Counted from the first letter of the stretch, positions 1-7,767 are shown. The stretch is 64,000 bases of DNA from an uncultured Lachnospiraceae bacterium (GCA_900548905.1 URMK01000030.1:1-64000), one strand, 5' to 3'. Notes: a model not told the origin generated them from the sequence alone. A program made the numbers and translations.

Positions 1-90
1 GAAGATACCAAGGCAGGGAGGGCGGCCGAGGGATGCAGGGGCTGCTGCCGGGGGACGGAAGGGGATTCCATAGGACAGGCAGTGGATCTA

Positions 91-149
91 ATTGAGAAAA
101 AATTATCAATAAAATTATTGACAACAACTGGAAGTTAGAATATACTAAC
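91..149 (+). promoter_or_regulatory. feo promoter with two overlapping palindromes
   Basis: A TTGACA -35 box (118-123) and TATACT -10 box (141-146) are separated by 17 nt, a near-consensus sigma-A promoter. An inverted repeat GTTAG-N6-CTAAC (134-149) covers the -10 box, and a second one, ATTGA-N10-TCAAT (91-110), lies just upstream of the -35. Their placement suggests repressor sites. The GTTAG/CTAAC half-sites resemble DtxR/IdeR-type iron boxes, while the AT-rich one resembles part of a Fur box. Which regulator binds is inference. Confidence 0.75.
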
Positions 150-165
150 CAAGAAGAAGAGGGAA

Positions 166-243
166 ATGAAAACAATTCTCAAAATCAAAAAGAAAGAAGA
201 TGAAGATGATGCCATTGACTATGGTGAATGCAGGGGAACCTAA
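166..243 (+). CDS. possible 25-codon leader ORF overlapping feoA
   Basis: ATG at 166 follows a purine-rich AAGAAGAAGAGGG stretch (151-163), the best ribosome site in this leader. The frame runs 25 codons, rich in Lys, Glu and Asp, and stops at 241-243, inside the first feoA gene in another frame. It could be a translational-coupling leader or chance. No similarity is recognised. Confidence 0.2.
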   Translation: MKTILKIKKKEDEDDAIDYGECRGT

Positions 244-424
244 TGTAATACGCGAAATCGGCGGAAAAGAGGAAACCAGAAGATTCCTGGAGAATCTGGG
301 TTTTGTGGCCGGCGGCGTGGTGACTGTAGTATCTGAAATTGAGGGAAACATGATTGTGAACGTGAAAGATTCCAGAGTAGCCATTGGAAAAGATATGGCA
401 AACAAAATTATGGTAGGGGCCTGA
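206..424 (+). CDS. feoA: FeoA-type ferrous iron transport accessory protein (first copy)
   Basis: This small SH3-like cytosolic protein (about 72 residues) assists the FeoB ferrous iron permease. It has the typical FeoA opening MPLTMVNAGE, an I-R-E-I-GG turn, then the RRFLENLGF segment and a VNVKDSRVAIGKDMA C-terminal part. Starts at 200, 206 and 209 are all possible; the ribosome site (AAAGAAG, about 192-199) is weak for each, and family members usually begin MMPL or MPL, so 206 was chosen. It is the first gene of a feoA-feoA-feoB set behind the promoter at 118-146. Two feoA genes ahead of feoB is a common clostridial arrangement. Identification is firm; the exact start is not. Confidence 0.88.
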   Translation: MMPLTMVNAGEPNVIREIGGKEETRRFLENLGFVAGGVVTVVSEIEGNMIVNVKDSRVAIGKDMANKIMVGA

Positions 425-495
425 AAACACGGATTGTACCTGCCATAGATTTCATTTCAGGCCGCGGGATGCGGCGGGACGGAAAGGGAGATAAG

Positions 496-717
496 ATGAG
501 GACATTGAAAGAAATTCCCTGCGGGGAAACTGTAAAAGTGGCGAGGCTGACCGGAGAAGGTGCGGTGAAAAGAAGGATAATGGACATGGGTATCACCAAA
601 GGTATCGATGTTTTTGTCAGGAAGGTTGCGCCTCTGGGAGATCCGGTCGAGGTGACTGTACGGGGATATGAGCTGTCTTTGCGGAAAGCGGACGCAGAAA
701 TGATTATCGTGGAATAA
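496..717 (+). CDS. feoA: FeoA-type ferrous iron transport accessory protein (second copy)
   Basis: The second FeoA paralogue has 73 residues and starts MRTLKEIPCGE. Characteristic features are the VARLTGEGAVKRRIMDMGI segment, which matches the FeoA consensus with its R-R-I/L-x-x-M/L-G-I, and the VEVTVRGYELSLRKADAE ending. Translation is taken from 496 because AAAGGGAG at 483-490 sits 5 nt upstream. An in-frame ATG at 469 would add nine residues but has no ribosome site. It lies 71 nt after the first feoA and 102 nt before feoB. It is diverged from the first copy, which suggests distinct roles, for example one interacting with FeoB and one regulatory; that is inference. Confidence 0.9.
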   Translation: MRTLKEIPCGETVKVARLTGEGAVKRRIMDMGITKGIDVFVRKVAPLGDPVEVTVRGYELSLRKADAEMIIVE

Positions 718-733
718 ATTTTTTTGAACATGG

Positions 734-749
734 GTTAGCCTATACTAAT
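734..749 (+). promoter_or_regulatory. second GTTAG-N6-CTAA palindrome, before feoB
   Basis: GTTAG-cctata-CTAAT repeats the operator-like sequence at 134-149, sharing GTTAG, the TATA core and CTAA. It lies in the 102-nt gap between the second feoA and feoB. No good -35 box sits at proper spacing from its TATACT, so it may be an operator for a weak internal promoter or a relic of one. Confidence 0.45.
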
Positions 750-819
750 AAAAGATAGCCATAACAAATTCAAAATCATGTAACATACATAGCTGCGATG
801 AGGCGGAAAGAGGTAGAAT

Positions 820-3000
820 ATGTCAATTAAAATTGCATTAGCAGGGAATCCCAACTGCGGAAAGACTACATTGTTTAATGCACTAACCGGTTCCAACCAG
901 TTTGTGGGGAACTGGCCGGGTGTAACGGTAGAGAAGAAGGAAGGTAAGCTGAAGGGTCATAAAGATGTTATTATTATGGATCTTCCCGGCATTTATTCCC
1001 TTTCTCCCTACACCCTGGAAGAAGTGGTTGCCAGAAATTATCTGATTAACGACAGGCCGGATGCTATTATCAATATAGTAGACGGTACCAATATCGAAAG
1101 GAACCTGTATCTGTCCACACAGCTGATGGAGCTGGGCATCCCGGTTGTTATGGCCGTCAATATGATGGACATTGTGGAAAAGAGCGGCGATGTGATACAT
1201 ATTGACAAGCTCAGCAAAAAACTGGGCTGTGAGGTAGTGGAGATATCCGCATTAAAGGGTACCGGAATCCAGAAGGCGGCAGAAAAAGCCGTGGGCCTCG
1301 CCAGCAGAAAGGACGCGACCCCTCCGGTCCATACCTTCGCGCCGGAAGTGGAAAACGTGCTTAATACCATCGAAGCCAGGCTGGGAAGTGATATCCCGGA
1401 GGAACAGAAGCGCTTTTTTGCCATCAAGCTGTTGGAAAAAGATGATAAAATCCAGGATCAGATGAGCCGGGTTCCGGATGTTTCTTCTGAGATTGCACAG
1501 ATCGAAAAGGAAATGGATGACGATACGGAGAGTATCATCACCAATGAAAGATATGTATACATTTCTTCCATCATCGGTGAATGCTTTAAACGCAGTAAAA
1601 ATGAAAAGCTGACCACCTCCGACAAAATCGACAGGATCGTTACCAACCGCTGGCTGGCGCTTCCTATTTTTGCAGTGGTTATGTTTATTGTTTATTATAT
1701 TTCCGTTACCACGGTTGGTACCTGGGCAACCGACTGGGCGAATGACGGCGTGTTCGGAGACGGCTGGAGCCTGTTCGGGCTGGAAATCCCCGGTATCCCT
1801 GTTCTTTTTGAATCCGTGCTCACCGCTGTGGGCTGTGCCGAATGGCTGCAGGGGCTGATACTGGACGGTATTGTTGCCGGTGTGGGCGCCGTGCTGGGCT
1901 TTGTTCCCCAGATGCTGGTGCTGTTCATCTTCCTGGCTTTCCTGGAAGGCTGCGGCTACATGGCCAGAGTTGCGTTTATCATGGACCGTATTTTCCGTAA
2001 GTTCGGCCTTTCCGGAAAATCCTTTATCCCCATGCTCATCGGAAGCGGCTGCGGCGTGCCCGGTATTATGGCCTCCCGTACCATCGAAAGCGACCGTGAC
2101 CGTAAAATGACCATTATGACAACCACCTTCATTCCCTGCGGCGCCAAGCTTCCTATTATAGCCCTGATCGCCGGCGCCCTGTTCGGCGGTGCATGGTGGG
2201 TGGCTCCCAGCGCTTACTTTGTGGGAATTGCAGCGATTATCTGTTCCGGTATCTTATTAAAGAAAACCAAAATGTTTGCCGGGGATCCCGCTCCTTTCGT
2301 TATGGAGCTTCCTGCATACCATCTTCCCACCGTGGGAAATGTACTCCGCAGCATGTGGGAGCGTGGGTGGTCCTTTATCAAAAAGGCCGGTACCATCATC
2401 CTCCTTTCCACCATCGTGGTATGGTTCACCACCTACTTCGGCTGGGTTAACGGACAGTTTAAAATGCTGGAGGATATGGAGCTTGACCACAGCATTCTGG
2501 CAGCTGTCGGAAATGCGGTTGCATGGATCTTCATCCCGCTTGGCTGGGGCGACTGGAAGTCTGCAGTGGCGGCTATCACCGGCCTGGTTGCCAAGGAAAA
2601 CGTGGTGGGAACCTTTGGTATCCTTTACGGCTTTGCTGAAGTGGCGGAAGACGGAACGGAAATCTGGGGAAGTCTGGCAGGAAGCATGACCGCAGTTGCA
2701 GCTTACTCCTTCCTGGTGTTCAACCTGCTGTGTGCACCCTGCTTTGCAGCTATGGGCGCTATTAAAAGGGAAATGAACAATGCAAAATGGTTCTGGTTTG
2801 CAATCGGATACCAAACCGGGCTTGCTTATGTGGTATCCCTCTGTGTGTACCAGTTGGGAAATCTGTTCACAACCGGAGCCTTTGGTATCGGAACCGTAGT
2901 GGCATTCCTTCTTGTAATAGGCTTTGTCTATCTGCTGGTCAGACCTTATAAAGAAAGCAAAACGCTTAACGTGAAAATCAAGATGGCAGGTGCAAAATAA
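820..3000 (+). CDS. feoB: FeoB ferrous iron transporter
   Basis: This GTP-gated ferrous iron permease of the cytoplasmic membrane has 726 residues, the usual length. The N-terminal G domain shows G1 GNPNCGKT (residues 9-16), G3 DLPG (54-57) and G4 NMMD (114-117), followed by a helical spacer. The membrane part begins near residue 285 and contains the two gate motifs, one with GSGCGVPGIMASR and one with PCGAKLPI, whose cysteines are typical. The C-terminus is short and lacks a Cys-rich tail, and no FeoB-associated Cys-rich small protein follows. The ribosome site GGAAAGAGG lies just ahead of the start. A terminator hairpin follows at 3025-3044. Together with the upstream feoA genes it forms a complete Feo system suited to an anaerobe where Fe(II) dominates. 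Confidence 0.97.
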   Translation: MSIKIALAGNPNCGKTTLFNALTGSNQFVGNWPGVTVEKKEGKLKGHKDVIIMDLPGIYSLSPYTLEEVVARNYLINDRPDAIINIVDGTNIERNLYLSTQLMELGIPVVMAVNMMDIVEKSGDVIHIDKLSKKLGCEVVEISALKGTGIQKAAEKAVGLASRKDATPPVHTFAPEVENVLNTIEARLGSDIPEEQKRFFAIKLLEKDDKIQDQMSRVPDVSSEIAQIEKEMDDDTESIITNERYVYISSIIGECFKRSKNEKLTTSDKIDRIVTNRWLALPIFAVVMFIVYYISVTTVGTWATDWANDGVFGDGWSLFGLEIPGIPVLFESVLTAVGCAEWLQGLILDGIVAGVGAVLGFVPQMLVLFIFLAFLEGCGYMARVAFIMDRIFRKFGLSGKSFIPMLIGSGCGVPGIMASRTIESDRDRKMTIMTTTFIPCGAKLPIIALIAGALFGGAWWVAPSAYFVGIAAIICSGILLKKTKMFAGDPAPFVMELPAYHLPTVGNVLRSMWERGWSFIKKAGTIILLSTIVVWFTTYFGWVNGQFKMLEDMELDHSILAAVGNAVAWIFIPLGWGDWKSAVAAITGLVAKENVVGTFGILYGFAEVAEDGTEIWGSLAGSMTAVAAYSFLVFNLLCAPCFAAMGAIKREMNNAKWFWFAIGYQTGLAYVVSLCVYQLGNLFTTGAFGIGTVVAFLLVIGFVYLLVRPYKESKTLNVKIKMAGAK

Positions 3001-3023
3001 GTATTCGTGCTTGACCTGAGGAG

Positions 3024-3052
3024 AGCCTGCATGAAAATGCAGGCTTTTCTTC
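3024..3052 (+). terminator. terminator after feoB
   Basis: A perfect 8-bp stem GCCTGCAT/ATGCAGGC with a GAAA tetraloop (3025-3044) is followed by TTTTCTTCT. It ends 30 nt before the Fur-family gene, so some read-through into that gene is likely, since no obvious promoter separates them. Confidence 0.85.
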
Positions 3053-3073
3053 TGTAAAAAGGGAGGTACCTAA

Positions 3074-3610
3074 TTGCCGGATAACAAGAATAACCAGGAA
3101 AAAAGAAAGCTGCCCGATTCCAGAAGCTATCACCGCACACAGATGCAGAGGGACATGATTGTGGAAAAGCTGAAGGAACGGGGCTGCCGGATTACCAAAC
3201 AGCGCCTTACCTTAATTGACATCATACTGGAAAATGACTGCTCCAGCTGCAAGGAAATTTTCTACAAAGCATCCCGGGTAAACAGCAATATCGGTTCCGC
3301 CACCGTCTACCGGATGGTAAGCGTTCTGGAGGAAATAGGGGCGATCAGCCGGAAAAATATGCTTCGGATAGCCTATTCCGAGGACTGTGTCATGGAAGAC
3401 GCCTGCACGGTAGTGCTGGATGATGATACCACCTATCATTTATCTGCCAGAAAATGGAACCAGGTAGTACAGGCAGGACTCCGGGAATGCGGATATCTGG
3501 GAAACCATAAAGTGTCCTCGGTCACCGTAAGGCCCTGCGAATGTGAGCATGCGGACTGCGGGCCGGAAGCGCCTGCCGGCCGGGAATATGCGGCGGACGG
3601 AATTTTATAA
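3074..3610 (+). CDS. divergent Fur-family metal-responsive regulator
   Basis: The 178-residue protein has a Fur-type winged helix, with RITKQRLTLIDIIL and IGSATVYRMVSVLEEIG as the recognition region (about residues 38-90). The start is TTG at 3074, chosen for GGGAGG at 3061-3066. The C-terminal half is odd. The usual HHDH and H-x-H-x-x-C-x-x-C metal sites of Fur, Zur and PerR are not seen; instead there is a CVMEDAC segment, a Y-H-L in place of the H-H-H cluster, and a cysteine-rich CECEHADC stretch near the C-terminus. It sits between the feo genes and a metal ATPase operon, and ATTGA...TCAAT palindromes occur at both promoters, so it probably regulates one or both. The metal it senses cannot be told. 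Confidence 0.8.
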   Translation: MPDNKNNQEKRKLPDSRSYHRTQMQRDMIVEKLKERGCRITKQRLTLIDIILENDCSSCKEIFYKASRVNSNIGSATVYRMVSVLEEIGAISRKNMLRIAYSEDCVMEDACTVVLDDDTTYHLSARKWNQVVQAGLRECGYLGNHKVSSVTVRPCECEHADCGPEAPAGREYAADGIL

Positions 3611-3617
3611 GCTGCAA

Positions 3618-3686
3618 ATTGATAATGATTAACATTTCTCAATAAATGGGAAAATTGTTGACGGAACAAAAGAATAATCCTATTAT
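3618..3686 (+). promoter_or_regulatory. promoter with Fur-box-like palindrome for the metal ATPase region
   Basis: A TTGACG -35 (3658-3663) and TATTAT -10 (3681-3686) are 17 nt apart. Upstream, ATTGA-N16-TCAAT (3618-3643) contains GATAATGATTAACATT, which agrees with the classical Fur box at 14 of 19 positions. It lies immediately downstream of the Fur-family gene, so autoregulatory or local control is plausible. Confidence 0.65.
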
Positions 3687-3741
3687 GTAAAAAAATACCT
3701 GAGAAGAAAGATAACGCCAAAGCGCGCAGACAGGAGCAAAT

Positions 3742-3822
3742 ATGAAACAGCACAGGTTTTGGGCATGGGCCGCCGTATTTTGTTTTTTAATAGTGTTTTA
3801 CACGGGCTATAAGCATAAATAA
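3742..3822 (+). CDS. 26-residue single-span membrane peptide
   Basis: ATG at 3742 follows AGGAG (3732-3736). The peptide starts MKQHRFWAW, has one hydrophobic helix rich in Phe, Val and Ala (about residues 6-21) and ends with a basic YKHK tail, so it would sit in the membrane with both ends charged. It is the first gene after the promoter at 3658-3686 and precedes the DUF6110-type gene. It is too short for similarity to be decisive, but the ribosome site, promoter and composition all favour a real gene. Confidence 0.55.
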   Translation: MKQHRFWAWAAVFCFLIVFYTGYKHK

Positions 3823-3832
3823 GGAGGAAAAT

Positions 3833-3871
3833 CCTCTGTTCGCCAGAGGGCTCACATTTTGCTCCGCAAAA
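3833..3871 (+). other. two tandem intercistronic hairpins
   Basis: CCTCTG-TTCGC-CAGAGG (3833-3849) and TTTTGC-TCC-GCAAAA (3857-3871) stand back to back just before the AAGGAGGA ribosome site of the DUF6110-type gene. Neither has a T-run, so they look like mRNA processing or stability elements rather than terminators. Confidence 0.5.
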
Positions 3872-3888
3872 CAAGGAGGATACGAAAG

Positions 3889-4188
3889 ATGATGAAGGCT
3901 TCAGTTATGAAAAAAATAGGGCTTTTTGCAGGAGGCGTCCTGTTTGGGACCGCAGGGGTTAAGATATTGTCCGGCAGAGATGCCAAAAAGGTATATACCA
4001 GCTGCACCGCCGCTGCGCTTCGTGCAAAAGACTGTGTCATGAAAACCGCTGTCACTGTGCAGGAAAATGCGGAAGATATTCTGGCGGAGGCGAAGCTGAT
4101 CAATGAAGAGCGCGCTGCGAAAGACGCGGAGGCGGTACAGGAGCCTGACGGGGATACGGAAACCGATTTTAAGGAACAGGCGGAGTAA
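3889..4188 (+). CDS. DUF6110-type small protein of metal ATPase loci
   Basis: The 99-residue protein opens with a short glycine-rich hydrophobic segment (KKIGLFAGGVLFGTAGVKIL, about residues 8-27). This is followed by a conserved-looking DAKKVYTSCTAAALRAKDC stretch and a charged helical tail rich in Glu and Ala. I recall this pattern as DUF6110, which occurs next to heavy-metal P-type ATPases in Firmicutes; that identification is from memory. The start at 3889 is set by AAGGAGGA at 3873-3880. The two cysteines (in TSC and KDC) could bind metal or pair. It lies between the 26-residue membrane peptide and the ATPase, which suggests a partner role in metal export or delivery. Its biochemical function is unknown. 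Confidence 0.7.
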   Translation: MMKASVMKKIGLFAGGVLFGTAGVKILSGRDAKKVYTSCTAAALRAKDCVMKTAVTVQENAEDILAEAKLINEERAAKDAEAVQEPDGDTETDFKEQAE

Positions 4189-4220
4189 GGCCATGTCTTA
4201 CTGCTGTTTCGGGCAACGGA

Positions 4221-4272
4221 TCAGAGTGCAGCTTTGCTGTATATAGTTCAGAATGCAGCTCCGTTGTATATA
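4221..4272 (+). repeat. tandem pair of imperfect 25-nt direct repeats
   Basis: Units at 4221-4245 and 4248-4272 both begin TCAGA, share TGCAGCT and end TGTATATA, differing at four of 25 positions. They lie in the 262-nt gap between the DUF6110-type gene and the ATPase, upstream of a terminator-like hairpin. They could be a doubled regulator site. Confidence 0.5.
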
Positions 4273-4288
4273 ATATAGAAGGAACCAC

Positions 4289-4320
4289 ACGGGGCTGCTT
4301 GCGATTACAGTCCCGTTTTT
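4289..4320 (+). terminator. terminator or attenuator ahead of the metal ATPase
   Basis: ACGGGGCTG (4289-4297) pairs with CAGTCCCGT (4308-4316), with one G-T pair, and is followed by TTTT. It lies 130 nt before the ATPase start, so ATPase expression needs read-through or a separate promoter. Confidence 0.7.
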
Positions 4321-4450
4321 GTATGAGAAAACAAAGGAAGCCCCGCTGTGCAGGCCGGATTTGTTCCAGTCTGCGCCATACATGCGCGGACCTGCCGGAC
4401 AGTTACCAAACAAGTACCTTGTCCCTCCCGGATAAGGCGGAAAGGAAGCT

Positions 4451-6526
4451 ATGAAATTTATTATCAGACATGAAATCAAAGGGCGGATCCGCGTTCATAT
4501 GGTACAGAATAAAATGACCTGTGAGGAAGCGGACAGGCTGTACTATTATATCAGGCGGCTGAAAAATGTGACCGAGGCAAAGGTTTTCGAACGCACGGCA
4601 GATGTTTCCGTAACCTATGTGGGAAGCCGTGATGAAATCATACAAGCGCTGAAAACCTTTTGCTATGAAAAGACGGAGGTACCGGAGGAGGTGCTTAAGA
4701 ATTCCGGAAGAGCGCTGAATGCCTCCTATCAGGAAAAGCTGATAGGCCGGTTACTGCTGCGGGCCGGAAGCAAGCTGTTCCTTCCCCGTCCGGTAAGAGC
4801 CTTCTATGCAGGACTGAAATCCATAAAATACCTGTTCCGGGGAATCCGATGCCTGGCGGCGGGAAAGCTGGAGGTGGCTGTTCTGGATGCGGCGGCCGTG
4901 GGCGTCTCCGTAATCCGGGGCGACATGGATACGGCAGGATCGATTATGTTCCTGCTGGGAATCGGGGAACTGCTGGAGGAGTGGACCCACAAAAAATCCA
5001 TAGGTGATCTGGCAAGAAGCATGTCCCTGCATATCAGCAAGGTATGGCTGGTACGGGACAACCAGGAAATTCTTGTGGACGCGCGCCGGATCCGGCCGGG
5101 TGACAGCGTCATGGTCCATATGGGAAATGTAATTCCCTTTGACGGCCCCGTGCTTTCCGGAGAAGCCATGGTGAATCAGGCATCCCTTACAGGGGAGGCC
5201 ATGCCGGTAAGAAAGGAAGCCGGCGGCTACGTCTATGCGGGTACCGTGGTGGAGGAGGGAGAAGTGATCCTTCAGGTGAAGGCCGTTTCCGGCTCCAACC
5301 GGTTTGATAAAATTGTAAAAATGATTGAGGAATCGGAAAAGCTGAAATCGGCATCCGAAAGCAAGGCGGAGCATCTTGCGGACCGGCTGGTGCCCTATAC
5401 CCTGGCAGGCACCCTGGCGGTCTGGCTTCTGACTGGAAATGTGACCAAAGCGCTGGCTGTGCTCATGGTGGATTTTTCCTGTGCGCTCAAGCTGTCCATG
5501 CCTATTGCCGTACTATCCGCCATCCGGGAGGCCGGCATGCATCATATCACCGTAAAGGGCGGTAAGTTCCTGGAAGCGGCGGCGGAAGCCCGCACCATTG
5601 TTTTTGATAAAACAGGTACCCTGACGAAAGCCAGGCCGGTGGTCAGGAAGATCCTTGTATTCGGGGAGAGGAAAGAAGATGAGATGCTTCGGATCGCCGC
5701 CTGCCTGGAGGAGCATTTCCCCCACTCCATGGCAAAGGCTGTGGTAAAGGCCGCCAGGGAACGGAAGCTGGAGCATGAGGAAATGCATTCCCGGGTGGAT
5801 TACATTGTGGCGCACGGAATCGCTTCTTACATAGAAGAAAAAAAGGTAATTATCGGCAGCTGGCATTTTGTTTTTGAAGACGAAAAATGTACGGTCCCCG
5901 AAAGCGGGCGGGGACAATTTGAAAACCTGCCCCCGGCATATTCCCATTTGTATCTGGCGGTGGAGCAGGAGCTGGCGGCCGTTATCTGTATTGAGGATCC
6001 GCTTCGGGAGGAAGCGCCTGCCGTAATAACCTCCCTGAAAAAAGCCGGGATCCGTAAGGTGGTCATGATGACCGGGGACAGTGAACGCACCGCGGCGGCT
6101 ATCGCGTCCCGGGTGGGGGTGGATGAGTACTATTCCGAGGTTCTTCCCGAGGATAAAGCCCGTTTTGTGGAAGAAGAAAAGGCAAAAGGCAATAAAGTCA
6201 TTATGATAGGCGACGGCATTAACGATTCCCCTGCGCTGTCTGCGGCGGATGTTGGTATCGCTGTCAGCGACGGGGCGGAAATCGCCAGGGAAATTGCGGA
6301 TATTACCATTGCTTCGGATGATCTGTACGAAATTGTTACCCTGAAGCTGTTAAGCGCCAGCCTGATGAAACGGATTCAGACAAATTACCGGCTGATCGTG
6401 GGGGTTAATACCCTTCTGATAGCGGCGGGGGTGGGAGGGTTCCTTGCACCCGCCACCACGGCGCTTCTGCATAACCTTTCCACCCTGGGAATCAGCCTGG
6501 AAAGTATGACGGATTTGATTGTGTAA
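4451..6526 (+). CDS. P1B-like heavy-metal translocating P-type ATPase with S-C-A membrane motif
   Basis: This membrane ATPase has 691 residues. The N-terminal 80 residues resemble a ferredoxin-like HMA domain without a C-x-x-C. Then come membrane helices, an actuator domain with L-TGEA, the phosphorylation site DKTGTLT (Asp386) and the hinge motif GDGIND. Two features are unusual. The transmembrane metal motif, normally C-P-C, is S-C-A (343-345, in DFSCALKLS). The histidine-proline signature of P1B pumps reads F-P-H-S, keeping the His but not the following Pro. The transported metal therefore cannot be assigned from the standard subtypes. The Fur-like regulator and DUF6110-type partner upstream point to metal homeostasis. 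A bidirectional terminator follows. Confidence 0.9.
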   Translation: MKFIIRHEIKGRIRVHMVQNKMTCEEADRLYYYIRRLKNVTEAKVFERTADVSVTYVGSRDEIIQALKTFCYEKTEVPEEVLKNSGRALNASYQEKLIGRLLLRAGSKLFLPRPVRAFYAGLKSIKYLFRGIRCLAAGKLEVAVLDAAAVGVSVIRGDMDTAGSIMFLLGIGELLEEWTHKKSIGDLARSMSLHISKVWLVRDNQEILVDARRIRPGDSVMVHMGNVIPFDGPVLSGEAMVNQASLTGEAMPVRKEAGGYVYAGTVVEEGEVILQVKAVSGSNRFDKIVKMIEESEKLKSASESKAEHLADRLVPYTLAGTLAVWLLTGNVTKALAVLMVDFSCALKLSMPIAVLSAIREAGMHHITVKGGKFLEAAAEARTIVFDKTGTLTKARPVVRKILVFGERKEDEMLRIAACLEEHFPHSMAKAVVKAARERKLEHEEMHSRVDYIVAHGIASYIEEKKVIIGSWHFVFEDEKCTVPESGRGQFENLPPAYSHLYLAVEQELAAVICIEDPLREEAPAVITSLKKAGIRKVVMMTGDSERTAAAIASRVGVDEYYSEVLPEDKARFVEEEKAKGNKVIMIGDGINDSPALSAADVGIAVSDGAEIAREIADITIASDDLYEIVTLKLLSASLMKRIQTNYRLIVGVNTLLIAAGVGGFLAPATTALLHNLSTLGISLESMTDLIV

Positions 6527-6579
6527 CGTAACAGGCCGGATAAACCTGAACGGTTACTGTGTAACTTCATAAAAAAAAG

Positions 6580-6620
6580 AAAATCCCTCCGGGCGCAGAA
6601 ATGGGTCCGGAGGGATTTTT
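6580..6620. terminator. bidirectional terminator between the ATPase and the GntR regulator
   Basis: AAAATCCCTCCGG (from 6580) pairs with CCGGAGGGATTTTT (6607-6620). A-runs on one side and T-runs on the other let it serve both converging genes. Confidence 0.9.
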
Positions 6621-6633
6621 AGGTATGCTCTTT

Positions 6634-7767
6634 TCACAGACACACGGTCCCTGTAGACTCATGCACATGCAGCGTAGGCGTGATAACGCGATGATACGTA
6701 TTGGTATCATACCGTTCTATCCGGTTTTTCAGTAAGGTACCCGCCTCACGTCCCATCAGATATTCGGATTGGCTGATATGGGTGAAAAAGTCCGGGTTTT
6801 TGCCGGTGCAGACCGGTTTGTCAAAGGACATCAGTGAAACATCCCCGGGGACTTTTATATCCAGAGAAGCCAACAGGTCATAAAGGTAGGTACAGGTGGA
6901 GGATTCCGCCGTGATAAAAGCCGTTACGCGGTTTTGCGTCACCAGCCTCCGGAACAGCTCCTGATAATGGCTGAATTTCTTGTGTTTATCCAGGAATTCC
7001 ACAAGCTGTACGGCATATTCCGGCATGTTCAGCGAGAGGGCCGTTTCCTGAATCCCTTCAATCCGGTACTTGACAGAGAAGGTGTCCCGGCCGGTGGAGG
7101 TAACGAAGGCAATGCGCTGATGGCCCAGCTTATGCAGATGACGGAGGCAAAGCTCACCGGCGGCCCGGTTGTCCGCAATCACATAGCTGGTATTGAGGCG
7201 CGGAAGATAACGATCCAGCAGCACCAGGGGATAATTCTGCAGCTGCATGGACAGAAGCTGCTTACTGAAAAAGGGCTGGTCCTGGGGAAACAGGACGATC
7301 CCGGAAATATCCAGCTCCAGGCATCTTTGCAGCAGATAATTCTCCACCGTGGGATTGCGGCTCTGGAAAATGTGGCAGATATAGGTATCCTCCGGAAATA
7401 CGGACTGTACCCCATTGATCATGGACAGGGAAAATAAATCCGTGACAGACGGGAGAATACAGGCGATTTCCGTCATGGAGGCAGGCATGTCCGCATGAGA
7501 GGAGGGGACCGGCGCTTCCCGGATTAAAGGGGGAAGCTGGGCCGATTTGGCAACAAAAGTCCCCTTATGAGGGAAACGGGTGATAATCCCCTCGCTTTTT
7601 AATTCATTCAGCGCTTTGGATACGGTGATGCGGCTGACACCGTACTGCTCCATGAGCTGGTATTCCGTGGGGACTTTATCCCCCGGCAGCAGCAGTCTGT
7701 CCTTTATTTGGCGGAGGATGTCCTCTTTGATTTTTTGATATAAGGGCTGGCTTGGAAGAGGCGGCAT
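6634..7767 (-). CDS. GntR-type transcriptional regulator with LacI-like sugar-binding domain
   Basis: The 377-residue repressor has the architecture of AraR: an N-terminal GntR winged helix (about residues 1-75, with LYQKIKEDIL, the P-T-E-Y-Q-L segment and VSRITVSKALNEL) joined to a LacI/GalR-type periplasmic-binding-like sensor domain. An upstream in-frame ATG would add 17 residues, but AGGAG lies about 9 nt before 7767, so that start is taken. It is divergent from the importer and glycoside genes starting at 8175 and almost certainly controls them in response to an imported sugar or its breakdown product. The ligand is not evident. The palindrome CAAATATTTG in the shared promoter region is a candidate operator. 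Confidence 0.9.
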   Translation of the reverse strand: MPPLPSQPLYQKIKEDILRQIKDRLLLPGDKVPTEYQLMEQYGVSRITVSKALNELKSEGIITRFPHKGTFVAKSAQLPPLIREAPVPSSHADMPASMTEIACILPSVTDLFSLSMINGVQSVFPEDTYICHIFQSRNPTVENYLLQRCLELDISGIVLFPQDQPFFSKQLLSMQLQNYPLVLLDRYLPRLNTSYVIADNRAAGELCLRHLHKLGHQRIAFVTSTGRDTFSVKYRIEGIQETALSLNMPEYAVQLVEFLDKHKKFSHYQELFRRLVTQNRVTAFITAESSTCTYLYDLLASLDIKVPGDVSLMSFDKPVCTGKNPDFFTHISQSEYLMGREAGTLLKNRIERYDTNTYHRVITPTLHVHESTGTVCL

